A model generated the notes under the pieces. The model made no database searches. It was given only the letters and a program-made list of their open reading frames with translations, and was not told where the DNA came from. Positions 10,398-20,560 of a DNA stretch of 47,377 bases are shown piece by piece. The DNA is from Paramarasmius palmivorus (lineage: Eukaryota; Basidiomycota; Agaricomycetes; Agaricales; Marasmiaceae). A program made the translations under genes and the position numbers. Each line of letters starts with the position of its first letter. The stretch's first letter is position 1. The stretch is from positions 1-47,377 of the forward strand of contig JAYKXP010000246.1 in NCBI GenBank assembly GCA_037176845.1. Reading direction: 5' to 3'.

Positions 10398-11183
10398 TCA
10401 TGGGGAAGTAGCAGTGATGGTGGTATCGACGGCTGCTCCTGGCGTCGAAGCACCTGGTCTGCGGTCGCGGTGCCTTACAGCTACGATTATTTGACTGAGT
10501 AAAGTGAAAGAGCATACAAGGGCAAAACGTACCTTGTGGGTCCACCACTTCACGGCCAGTGATAGCTACAACTTGGTCGTCGGCCGGAGTATATGTAGCT
10601 TCGCGCATCCTCAGTTCGTTGTTGATTCGAGTTCGTGTTACGCGTTCGACAATGATCTGAATAAGAAGAATCGTCAGTGAGGATAGCGGGTGAGAGGATA
10701 TTGGACGTACCAAGATCTTTCGCTCAAGTCCCACTAGATCGGTATACCATTCTACAATGGTCGGAATGAGCTCAACCTCGATTCCAAGACGGGTCTTCCA
10801 AAACGAGGGAGGCCCTTGAAGACTCTTGTAGCGAATCTCCGAGGCGCGTTCCTCTAAACTGATCGCGAGCATCAGTAGGATGTTATTTCCAGACAACAAT
10901 CTATAACACACCGAAGCTTTGCCTGAGTAACCTCCTCCAATTCATATCCGCACAGAGAGGAAGTCGAGTTGGCGTTGTTGAATGTGTCCTTGAGGAGTTT
11001 TTCGACCCTGACCAGGTCAGAGATAGTGAGGCATGGGTAATAGAGCCTTCGAAGGTAGTGGTAGAGAAGGAACCCGGTTGTGATGACGGTGGCGATTGCC
11101 GTGGTCTGGGCTTGGTCAGGTGCTTTGGAGAGCAGTGCTGACATGCCTAGATCGGCGGCGTCGTCTTTGGAGAACCTGAGCAT
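10398..11183 (-). CDS. Array gene B3: subtype B membrane protein
   Basis: Minus-strand exons 11183-10912, 10858-10711, 10656-10533 and 10480-10398, 208 aa. It starts MLRFSKDDAADLGMSA, has a hydrophobic segment at about 27-43 and LRRLYYPCLTISDL. Exon 2 encodes LEERASEIRYKSLQGPPSFW; exon 3 encodes IIVERVTRTRINNELRMR and ends GREVVDPQ. The last exon must use the downstream acceptor (CGTAG|CT): the upstream AG leads directly to an in-frame TAA. The tail reads AVRHRDRRPGASTPGAAV and stops after TSP, slightly shorter than in B1. B3 has no A partner next to it; the next gene is the broken B4 in the same orientation. Confidence 0.85.
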
Positions 11184-11285
11184 TGGAGGAAATGGAAAGA
11201 AACAACAAAATAGCGGGAAGTGCTAGCTCTGGTGAGTTGAGGGTTATGAGAAGGGGAGGTGAGGAAGGATGAATGGGCATTCTTT

Positions 11286-11293
11286 CTTATATT
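11286..11293 (-). promoter_or_regulatory. TATA-like element of B3
   Basis: AATATAAG on the minus strand about 105 bp upstream of the B3 start, followed by AAAGAATGCCC as in B1. Confidence 0.55.
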
Positions 11294-12021
11294 CTGCGGA
11301 AGGAGATTGTCCAGGAGGCATTGCAATTGATCAACTTCAAGCTGCTCCGATTTGATTCAATCTTGCACTAGTCCGGTTTTGGTTGACGGGGGTTTAGAGA
11401 AGTTGACGGGGGTTTAGAGAAGCACGACTGACGGCGCTCGATCGCGTCCCCCATCAACCAAAACCGGTTTTAAGGTCCCAATATTGCAAGCTAGAAATTG
11501 CATCACATTCCATGTGTCTCAACGTGGTCCTATGTATATATCTTCGTGGAAGAGGCGACAACACTTAGAAGCTCGGATTAGAAACTAGATCATATATATT
11601 GAAGAAAAGATAAGTCATCCGTTCCCGCGTCGTGTAGCACCTAAAAAGCATCCAAGCAAGTATCGAAGTCTCGCGTCCCCGGCATGGTAATGATTGGTGT
11701 TCAATCTGGAGGGGATACGAGAGACGGACCAATGTAACCTTGAACACCTTTACAACAGCAATGATATCGATGTGTCGTGATGGCCTGTCGAAAGGCAAGG
11801 GGGAGGTTCATCATATACAAACAAAACTGCTTGTACAAACCGATGATCTGCACGTTTTTCATTCACCGGATAAGGTCTTGTTGGAAGTACGGGCGCTCTC
11901 AAGCGCTCATGTCTTGTAATGTAGGCGGTCCAAGGATGAACCAAAAATGTCATGATCAAGGTGAGTCCGTGTTATACGATACGCGTCAGACATGCATCAA
12001 CATAGGCAAGGTTATCAGTCT
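11294..12021. other. Spacer between B3 and pseudogene B4
   Basis: No gene seen. It contains the inverted repeat with internal tandem repeats at 11373-11467. Confidence 0.5.
11373..11467. repeat. Inverted repeat (20-bp arms, 19/20) enclosing a 2x20-bp tandem repeat
   Basis: The left arm 11373-11392 (CCGGTTTTGGTTGACGGGGG) is the reverse complement of the right arm 11448-11467 except at one base, with 55 bp between the arms. Starting inside the left arm, a 20-bp unit GTTGACGGGGGTTTAGAGAA occurs twice in perfect tandem (11382-11401 and 11402-11421). It looks like a very short MITE-like element or a foldback. I see no clear target-site duplication. Confidence 0.85.
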
Positions 12022-12760
12022 TCATTGATATTGGGCAACTGCTCGAGGCGCTCCAACACCTGACCTGGGGCTTCGATGGCGTAGAGCTGAAATATCTGCA
12101 TAGGATGAAGGAGCATACAGTGGCCAATACACGCACCTTGTGGACCCACCATTTCACGCCCAGTGCTAGCCACAGCTTGCGTGTCGGCCGTGGTGTATGA
12201 CGTTTGCCGCATCTTCAATTCATTCTTGACTCAAACGCTTTTGACGCGCTTGACGAGATCTAGAGACGAAGAATGTTAGTGCACGAGATACCTACCAACA
12301 ATATCTGGGCCGTACCAAGTATCTCTTTTCAACATCTCGACGTCGGCACACCACTCGATGATACTCGGAATGAGTTCGATCTCGATCCCGAGATGGGCCT
12401 TCCGAAACGAGGCAGGTCCTCGAAGACTCTTTGACCGTATATCCGAGGCTCGTTCCAGCGTCTGGTCAAGCGCAAACGACTTTGATGACATACCAAAGTG
12501 TTGCATTAGTGATATCGGCCGTGCGGATATGCAGTACCACTGGCATTCTTGATAACGTCCAGCATATTTCGGTCTTGTCCAGTTCAGAGATAGTGAGGCA
12601 TGGGTAGTCGCCTTCGAAGGTAATGGTAGGAACGCAACGGTGCCTGTGATGACTAAGGCGATGACGCGAGCTACAATCTCCGTGCCTTGGAGACGGCCGA
12701 CATGCCGAACTGAGCAAAGGATCATGATCTTCTGTCTGATCGTGCACGCTTCTCCTCTTC
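12022..12760 (-). pseudogene. Array pseudogene B4
   Basis: Pieces of all four B exons are present on the minus strand in conflicting frames. Exon 1 remains include YPCLTISELDKTE, but the upstream part sits in another frame and the segment before exon 2 is scrambled. Exon 2 is recognisable (LERASDIRSKSLRGPASF... at about 12460-12315). Exon 3 (from about 12259) has a 1-nt deletion near its start and an in-frame TGA before MRQTSYTTADTQAVASTGREM. Exon 4 (12086-12022) still has the conserved acceptor CAG|CT and LRHRSPRSGVGAP. These are several independent breaks, so this is a clear relic. Confidence 0.85.
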
Positions 12761-12765
12761 ACCAC

Positions 12766-14241
12766 ATGTCTCCGCGATTCTCTGCATCATGTTCACACCT
12801 CACTTAGCTCTCTAGGCCCTTGATGCATTCATCTCAAATATAAAAATCGTTTCGGCGCTGGACCGAATCTTGCAGCCCACAATTTCCCGGCCAAACTACC
12901 AGATATGTTGAAAATCAATGAGATGGCAAAAGATACAGGGCTTTGGCGTTCGGGGGAGGTACTTATAGGGAAGTTGGAGAAAGGGGGTTTTGAGTGTAGT
13001 CTAAGTCTCGTCGATGTGAGTACTCATCAACGTCTTTCATGAGTTCACGGCGCCGGCGATTCGGAGACCATTCAAAGCGAGCCATTACCCCAAAAGTTTA
13101 TTGTACAGCTGGAGATCGCGTCAGATTCTGGGAAACCATTCATTCATTGCTCGTGCGAACCATCAACGTCCGTTCGACCTCCAAGTCATGAAACACTTAC
13201 AGTTCCGCATTCGCGAGAAGCATGCGCGTCAAGATTCTCTTGATTGTCCTAACCACGCGTATGATCTACTCCAGTACCCTGTTCCAAATTTCATTCACTT
13301 ACGAAGAATTGACTTCAAGAGATTTTCCGCGACGTCTTCTCACTCTTCAGATCGCTTATTCGTGACAATAATTCCTCCTTCAGATTCGAGAATCAATGGC
13401 ACGATCTGAAGGCCTAGGGCAAACGGAATGCGTAAGTTAGATGATCTGATTAAAGTATTTAGTTCAAGTTCTTCTTTGCGATGCACACCACACGCCGGGG
13501 AGCCCGTTCTTGAAGTTGACATTAGCTGTCATCTTCCCGTTCTTCGATCGCGCCCGAGACAGGGGCTTTGTAAGCGCTTGTAGTTCCATCCAAGCCGATA
13601 TTACTATTAGGGGCAGGTAAGATCTTAAGCGCTCGAGCTAGGAGCACATTACCTCCAACGATTCCTTATCCGAATCAATTGCGACAACGTTTGCCAGGGT
13701 GTAGAAGGGTTGGTTTTACTATATATGATGTGTAGCATGACAAGCTTCCATTCTCAAGGACTTCAAGGTTCTTCAACTTGCAGGTTTACCATCATGCCAC
13801 CGCATCATTCATGAATGCGACAATCCAATCAATTCAAGCTCTTGGTGTTGCTGAAAAGGTGACCTGTCCGCTTCTTGTGCCTCGAGCTTGAATGCCTGGG
13901 CTTGACATGGCGGTAATGCGGGGTTTCCATACTTCAAGGCTGAGTCAGGAACTATACTCCCACAGGATGACAAGTTCTAGCCCGAGCTTCTCAAAGCTAC
14001 ATTCCTTCTGGGGAAGGTACGTATCTCCCCACAGCACAACCAAATGCAATCGACGGAGACTCGGAATTCAAGATCTATCAACAGCACCAACCCCGTGTAA
14101 CCGACGGAGATTCAAAGTAGAAGATATGGCACCCATCAACTACTTATGGAATTTCAGAAGAGCTAGATACATGTAATAGGGCTACGATTAATGGTTTCCC
14201 CCATCCTTCCTTTCCCCTACCAGTCAACATCCCCTACAACA
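12766..14241. other. Spacer with a decayed gene remnant shared with about 17.0-17.3 kb
   Basis: No intact gene. The plus strand at about 13020-13330 contains CTCGTGCGAACC...TTCGACCTCCAA and CGCATTCGCGAGAAGCATGC, whose counterparts occur in the same order at about 17165-17262. The two look like relics of one duplicated gene lying between a B gene on the left and an A gene on the right. Original identity unknown. Confidence 0.4.
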
Positions 14242-14844
14242 ATGTCCTCTAGCCCGACCAACGTCAATACAATCGACGTCAGTTCGACGGCATTACCCGA
14301 AGTGTCTGATAGTAATCTGGCCGTCGCAATTTTTGCCTTACTCGCTCTCGCCCTTCTTCTCCACCGATACCTTCGTCGCCTCTACCCGTGCATCACCATC
14401 GATGAGATGAACGACGCCGAGACATCGTTGGACGACGCGTTTAACAATGCCGTTCGCAACGATTATCTACGTGGATATGAACGAGATATCATCGACCATA
14501 AACGTCTTCGGTGTGTCATGCAATTATATCCGTAGTGCTTGTTGCTAATCTCATCGTTGCTCTTCAGCGTGAAGAACACAGCTTCAGAGATCCGTACTAA
14601 AAGCCTCGAGACCTCCAGTTCCATCTGGGAAAAATGCCTCGACGTCGAGGTTGAATTAATCCCTGACATCCTCGCATGGTATGCTGGAGCACAACCACTC
14701 GAGAAAGAGATTTTGGTGAGTGATATTATACCTTCCAGGAACTCATACTTACTGACCAATTTTCAGACCATCATCGAGCTCGAGAAACGCCATCGATATA
14801 ATATCGAGCTTGGTAGGCGTGCGATGATTGCTACCGGCGTCTGA
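14242..14844 (+). CDS. Array gene A3: subtype A membrane protein
   Basis: Exons 14242-14510, 14568-14715 and 14767-14844, 164 aa. An in-frame ATG at 14191 exists, but the start at 14242 (MSSSPTNVNTIDVSS) fits the other copies better. A hydrophobic run NLAVAIFALLALALLLHRY precedes LRRLYPCITIDEM. The split Arg codon, the 148-nt exon 2 (VKNTASEIRTKSLET) and the 78-nt exon 3 (TIIELEKRHRYNIELGRRAM, stop after ATGV) match A1. The gene converges on B5, 654 bp away. Confidence 0.85.
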
Positions 14845-15498
14845 GTTACTTTCTTGAGGTTGGACGCGTTTGCTGAGTGTACTGTTACCGTTCACCAAGT
14901 AGGCCGCGTGTTACTGAAAAACAGTCTCAGTTTGACGCGTCTATAGCATACCCTTCTTTCGTTCGCCGCGTCTCCGTGACCCTTTAAATTTACATTCAAC
15001 TTTAGCCCTTCTATGTAGTTTAGGCACGCTTTCTTGTTTTTGCTCTGATACTGCTGTTCGTTGTCCAGTTTGGTTTTCCCTACGCGGGCCCGCGGAGTGT
15101 CGTCATGCTCTGTAGTACCTTCTTCTCGTGTAGCCAGAGCCTTTCACTATTGTGTCGTGACTGTGCCATATACCTTGGCTAGTGTTGTGAATGATCGTGA
15201 TCATTCGTTTTGAGAGTCTCGGAGGACCGGCTTGAATGTCCATGATGTAAAACACGAACTTGTTTGCGTAGGTGCATGTACACGTCTGAAAGATGGGATA
15301 GGTGTCATGTAGGAGGTTCCTCATAGTAGAAAAGTACAGAATACGTTGACGAATATGATTAAGGAGCCTAGTGGACGAGAGCAGCAGTAAGAAAGCGGAA
15401 CCAAAACACAACATTGATCGAAAGCAACCACGGGGCGACGAGAGCGAGAACCAAACCAACGAATAAACCCAGATGAGTGTCAACACCATTAAGACCTA
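14845..15498. other. Spacer between convergent A3 and B5
   Basis: 3' flanks only. ACGCGT hexamers lie at 14864-14869 and 14935-14940, the same arrangement as after A1 and A4. The B-type flank (GAGAGCAGCAGTAAGAAAGC) lies near 15374. Confidence 0.55.
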
Positions 15499-16287
15499 TT
15501 AACCTTCAACAACAGTGGGGCTAATACTGGCGGTTGCTCCAAGCGAGGGAGCACCTGGCCTGCGATCGCGGTGCCTCAGAGCTTCAAAGTATTGACTGAG
15601 CCAGGTGAAAGAGACAAGGGCAATACACACCTTGCGGGCTGATCACTTCACGGCCAGCGATAGCTACAGGTTGCGCATCGGCCGGGATGTATGTAGCCTC
15701 GCGTATCTTTAGTTCATTGTTGATTCGAAATCGTTTGACGGTTTCGACGTTGATCTAGGTGGTGAAAGAGTCAGTGAAGGGATGGTAGCGGGTGAAAAGA
15801 CCTTGGACGTACCAAGATCTTTCGCTCAAGTTGTACGACGTCGATGTACCATTCTACAATGATAGGGATGAGTTCAACCTCGATCCCAAGGCGAGTCTTC
15901 CAGAAAGAGGCAGGTCCTTGAAGACTTTTAAACCGGATTTCCGAAGCGCGCTCTTCCAAACTAATCGCGAGCGATGAGCATCACCAAGTATCGCCACTCG
16001 GGTGAACAACCCGTAACACACCGGAGTTTTGCCTGAGTGACCTCCTCCAGTTCATATCCACAGAGAGATGCCGTCGAGTTGGCGTTATCAAACGTCTCCC
16101 TGAGGCGATTCTCGGTCTTGTTCAGGTCAGGGATTGTGAGGCATGGGTAGTAGAGCCTGCGAAGGTGGAGGTAGAGAAGGAACCCGAAGGTGATGACTAA
16201 GGCGATAGCGACGAGTGCGATCTGGGTTTGGTCAGGTGCTTTGGAGATGGCCGACATGCCGAGCTCAACAGAGGTGTCTTCGAGCAT
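15499..16287 (-). CDS. Array gene B5: subtype B membrane protein
   Basis: Minus-strand exons 16287-16022, 15960-15813, 15754-15631 and 15581-15499, 206 aa. The start MLEDTSVELGMSAISK lacks a few N-terminal residues found in B1. A hydrophobic segment lies at about 24-40, then LRRLYYPCLTIPDL. Exon 2 encodes LEERASEIRFKSLQGP; exon 3 encodes INVETVKRFRINNELKIR with the usual REV motif at its end. The two candidate acceptors before exon 4 differ by 14 nt, and only the downstream one (GAAG|CT) keeps the tail ALRHRDRRPGAP in frame. It converges with A3. Confidence 0.85.
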
Positions 16288-16358
16288 CGTCCGTGAAAGG
16301 CTTTGGAAAGTTTGACAGAAGGAAAGGTAAGGGATAATGGCCGCACATAGGATGTTTT

Positions 16359-16364
16359 CTTATA
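16359..16364 (-). promoter_or_regulatory. TATA-like element of B5
   Basis: GATATAAGAAAAC on the minus strand about 75 bp upstream of the B5 start codon. Confidence 0.55.
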
Positions 16365-18273
16365 TCTTGCGGAACAGTGGTTCAGAAAGGGTCTCACATC
16401 CCCACATCAAAAAAGAAGTAACACGACGCCACTGCAGTGGCACTGGTGGACTTTAACTTTCGGGCTGACTTCTTTACTGTTGGCTTCTGTGCCGACTTTT
16501 GCTTCTTTCTCATATGTATCTCCGTATCCCCTTTAGGCATCTTGTCATACAGCATCTGGTCAACATCAATGCGATCCTGGTTGGCTACCTACCGGTACCT
16601 ACCAGTCAAATTAACTCGTTTCAGGATTTCTGCACACCTCTTCTGGTCCTTGGATCTCCCGTTAAGTGAGTCGTATCACCCACTATCCCCCGTAGACACT
16701 ACTCATGACTATACTAGCCATAGGGACCAACTTCAAGATACGATTGGAATCATCTACCGACAAGCCATCGCATCTCTCACTCTTCTCCCCCTATTCATCC
16801 GTCGTTCACTTTACCGAAGATTCTTCGCAACCTCACGTTCACATTCGAGCGTTCAACATATCGACGATGTCAACCACAGCACATCCAGGCTCTTCTTTGC
16901 TTTTCGAACCAGTACTGTGGTATTACAATTTTCGGGCTAGATCTTGGTTTTCCGGGAAGAGGGAGAAATTCACTGGTTTGGTTGACTGTTGATCAATGTG
17001 AGCATCCCCACGTGTCTTTCAAGGATCCATTTCAGTGATGAAAGCGTTTCAAAGCGACGCATTACCACGACAGCTTGCTGTATAACTCCCAGTTGGAGCA
17101 AGGACATCTCGGAAAATACTAGAAAACTGTTCAATCTGGATTTCGCTAGCAAATTTCGTTTACCGCTCGTGCGTAACACCTATTCGACCTCCAACCCGCT
17201 TACCTATCATCTCGTTTAGGAGAAATCACGAGGCGCTTCCAGATACGCGTTCGCAAGCATACTGCATCTGGCAGTGTCCCCTTCCCAAGTACCCCGAGTT
17301 TAAGTCTGTTACAGCTGACAATCCCATACTTACAATCTCCCGAGGCTCCGACTCTACAATACTCACCTGTTTAGGCATCCAGGCCTTGCAGGAACTCGGT
17401 CATGATCATTCAATGATCATTGATCTCCTCCATTTATTTTCAATATCTTTGTTCGCTTCCAGTTCGCTTGTAACACTAATCCTTCCTTCAGGTTCAGTAA
17501 GCGGTCCCAGAAGTCGTGAAACTAATGTCCATGGTCAAATCCTGTGATCCCTGATGCAGATGGATGCTACCGATTTTTTCCTGTCGTGAAACGAGACAGT
17601 CTTAATGTTTATGCAAGTACATATGGGCTGTCGCTTACTTTCCGAATCATATTATATGTGATATTGATACTACCTGCCTTTTTCCTATTCTTTGATCGCA
17701 TCTGCGCAGTTTCTCGGAGCCTTTTGCGTTACTTGATGTATAGTTCCAGCTCGTGGATTGCTAGCCGAAAACCACAAGAGTACTTTGTCCAGGGAGCGCC
17801 AGCATCCGAGTGACGAATTAGTACTGTTCGCCGCGGGTAGTAAAAAAAGAATATGTATGTATGATTCGGAAATCAGGCAATCGAACTTGTCTACATTCTA
17901 AAGGTGTTTTAATTGACCATGTATGGTTACATTTTCACATCTGTACCTCTTGTGCCGCCTCCAGACTGGACATCGATATAGCGAGGATGCATGTACCAGT
18001 GACCTTTTGGACAGTTTAGAGCTTTGGATCTCTGCGCTGCTCGAAGGAAAAGGAACGAGATCCTCTTCGATTCGGCATGCATTATCTCTTCTAACCCATG
18101 GACCTGTAGAAAACATTGACCTCTGTCACAATGCAAGCGCGTTAGGATGCCCAGATGCGATGGTGCCATTCCAACTACGGAAGAAGTAAAATAATATAGC
18201 AACATGGATTCCTACTCAGAGTAAAAGGAAATAATTATGAGTATTGCTCGCACACTCGAACTGTCTGGCGAGC

Positions 18274-18284
18274 TATACTTATAG
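18274..18284 (+). promoter_or_regulatory. TATA-like element of A4
   Basis: TATACTTATAG lies about 85 bp upstream of the A4 ATG. A similar ACTTATAATG precedes A5 at about 22301. Confidence 0.5.
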
Positions 18285-18364
18285 TAATGGCTACCTACGA
18301 ATTTTTTCTTCCCCATCCACCCCACCTCTCAGTAACTGATACTGCCAACGATCTCCATTAAACA

Positions 18365-18942
18365 ATGAAAGCTAGCCCAACCAAAACCATCGGTGTCGGT
18401 TCTACGGCAGTCTGCGAAGCGCCTGTTACCTTGCTCGTCCTTGCCCTTCTCCTCTGCCGATACCTCCGTCGCCTCTACTACCCATGCATCACCATCGACG
18501 AAATGAACAAAGCCGAGACGTCGTTGGACAATGCGTTTAACGATGCGGTTCGCGACGATTACATGCTTGAATTTGAACGAGATATCATCGACCAGAAACG
18601 TCTTCGGTGCGTACCGTGCGATCGTGTTCGTGATATCACTGTTAAACTCACCGTTACTCTTCAGCGTGAAGAACAAGGCTTCAGAGATCCGTACCCGAAG
18701 CCTCGAGTCCCCCACTTCTATCTGGAAAAAATGCTTCAATGTAGAGGTTGAGTTGGTCTCTGATATCGTCGCGTGGAACACCGAAGCTCAGGCCCTTGAA
18801 AAAAAAATTTCGGTGAGCTGATTCATATCTTTCGAGAATGTATACTCACCGACAAGCTGTTTAGACCATCGTCGAGCTCGAGAAACGCTACCGATATAAT
18901 ATCGAGCTTGGCAGACGTGCGATGGTCGCCACAAACGTTTGA
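18365..18942 (+). CDS. Array gene A4: subtype A membrane protein
   Basis: Exons 18365-18606, 18665-18812 and 18865-18942, 155 aa, the shortest intact A copy. The start MKASPTKTIGVGSTAV is followed by a short hydrophobic run (VTLLVLALLLCRY) and LRRLYYPCITIDEM. Exon 2 encodes VKNKASEIRTRSLESPTSI; exon 3 encodes TIVELEKRYRYNIELGRRAM and stops after VATNV. It is very similar to A3 in exon 1 (DEMNKAETSLDNAFNDAV). It converges on B6, 728 bp away. Confidence 0.85.
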
Positions 18943-19670
18943 TCTTCTTTCTTGGTGTCGGACGCGTATTATGAACGCGCAGTGGGACCATTCCCCAACG
19001 AGGACGGTGTTGGTGAAAAGCTGTCTCAATGGACGCGTCTTTCACCTTCTCTCCCTATCGGTTACCACATTTACTCTGTAGTCCTCCTTCTTTCGGCGAC
19101 GCATTCTACATCTATCCCCTTTTACGCGGTTTATTGACGTCCTTGCAGCGCGTTTCCCCATCCGTCATGATCTTCTCGCTTTCCTTTCGCATGCATAGCT
19201 CTGTAGTTTGGTTTTCCTTCGTGTTGTCGTAATGTTTTCGTATTTTGTAGTGGCCAGGCGTCTTAATGTTCTGTAGCAGTTCTTGTTTATACACCGTGCG
19301 CTACGGCATCTTCATTGCCTGCTTCAACTCATGGTGTTTGCGCACCTTCGAAGGCTAAGGCAATGACAGCATACATACAATATCGATGGATAACTTTCAG
19401 TGCCCAAGGTCCTGGTAAAAATAGATTATTTTGGTTGATGAGTAAATATCCTATCCAACATACAAGAGCAGCAGTAACAAAGCAAGACAAACCCAGAGCA
19501 GACAGCAGTTAGAAGACGACAATAGTAGGATGATGCGTGACAGTGTAGACGCGATCGGAGATGTGGTTGGTCTAAGATGTAGAAAGAGGCGGACAGTGAA
19601 GTGCGATGATGAGGAGCGTGAACCTGGTGTTATGCGCGTCTGATGCGCGTCGGCATCAAAGACCAGGCTA
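18943..19670. other. Spacer between convergent A4 and B6
   Basis: 3' flanks. ACGCGT occurs at 18962-18967 and 19033-19038. The B-type flank (AAGAGCAGCAGTAACAAAGC) lies near 19464. No other gene seen. Confidence 0.55.
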
Positions 19671-20460
19671 TCAGCCATCAGCGACAGTGGGGGTGTTATC
19701 GACGGCTGCCCCAAACATGGGAGCATCCGGCCTACGGTTGCGGTGCCTCAGAGCTGCAGTCTCTGAATGAGAAAGAGGAGGGAGCAAATCAGGTGAATAC
19801 ACACCTTGTGGACCAGCCACTTCACGGCCAGTAGCTGCAGGCTGTGCATCGACGGTGGTGTACGTAGCTTCGTGCATCTTCCGTTCGGCGTTGATTCGAG
19901 ATCGTTTAACACGTTCGACGATAATCTGCGTGAGATAGGCCTTCAGTAAGTGTAGTGATAGATGGGACTATTTTACACGTACCATGATATCCCGCTGAAG
20001 TTCCACTACATGAGTATACCACTCGATGATGCTCGGAACAAGCTCAACTACGATCCCAAGATGGCTCTTCCAGAGTGAAGGGGATCCCTGAAGAGCCTTG
20101 GAGCGTATTTCCGAAGCTTGTTCCTCCAGGCTATTTGCCAACGTTAGCACATCAGTTGGAGAAGATTATTTCAATGACATACCAAAGTTTTGCATGGGTG
20201 GACTCCTCCAATTCACGTCCACATAGAGATGAAGTAGAGTTAGCGTTGTTGAATGTTTCCTTCAAGCGTGCTTCGGCCTTGTCCAGATCAGAGATGGTGA
20301 GGCAAGGGTAGTGGAATCGTCGAAGGTAGTGGTAAAGAAGAGAGCCAGTGATGATGACTAAGGCGACGATGACAAGCCATGTCTGACTTTGGCCAGGTGC
20401 CTGGGAAATAGCCGATAAGCCGAGTTCAACGGCGTCGACATCTTTGGCGAACTTGAGCAT
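19671..20460 (-). CDS. Array gene B6: subtype B membrane protein
   Basis: Minus-strand exons 20460-20183, 20130-19983, 19925-19805 and 19753-19671, 209 aa. It starts MLKFAKDVDAVELGLSA. The hydrophobic segment is at about 28-43, then LRRFHYPCLTISDL. As in B2, the residue split by intron 1 is Cys rather than Arg. Exon 2 encodes LEEQASEIRSKALQGSPS. Exon 3 is one codon shorter than in B1 (DAQPAATGREV). The tail is ALRHRNRRPDAPMFGAAV, ending VADG. Two in-frame acceptors 9 nt apart precede exon 4, as in B1. Confidence 0.85.
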
Positions 20461-20552
20461 TACAAGTTATAACTTGCGAAAATGATAAAGCTGCTAGTGT
20501 ATCTTGGAGAGTATGAGGAAGTTGGGAGGTGAGGAAGGCGGAGTGGGCATTG

Positions 20553-20560
20553 CTTATATT
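20553..20560 (-). promoter_or_regulatory. TATA-like element of B6
   Basis: AATATAAG on the minus strand, followed by CAATGCCC, about 95 bp upstream of the B6 start. Confidence 0.6.

Larger units (their letters stand above)
16288..18364. other. Spacer between divergent B5 and A4, decayed sequence
   Basis: The B5 and A4 TATA-like elements lie at its two edges. The middle has frames up to about 167 codons (16437-16940) without recognisable motifs, and the relic related to 13.0-13.3 kb at about 17000-17330. I cannot build an intact gene. Confidence 0.4.
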
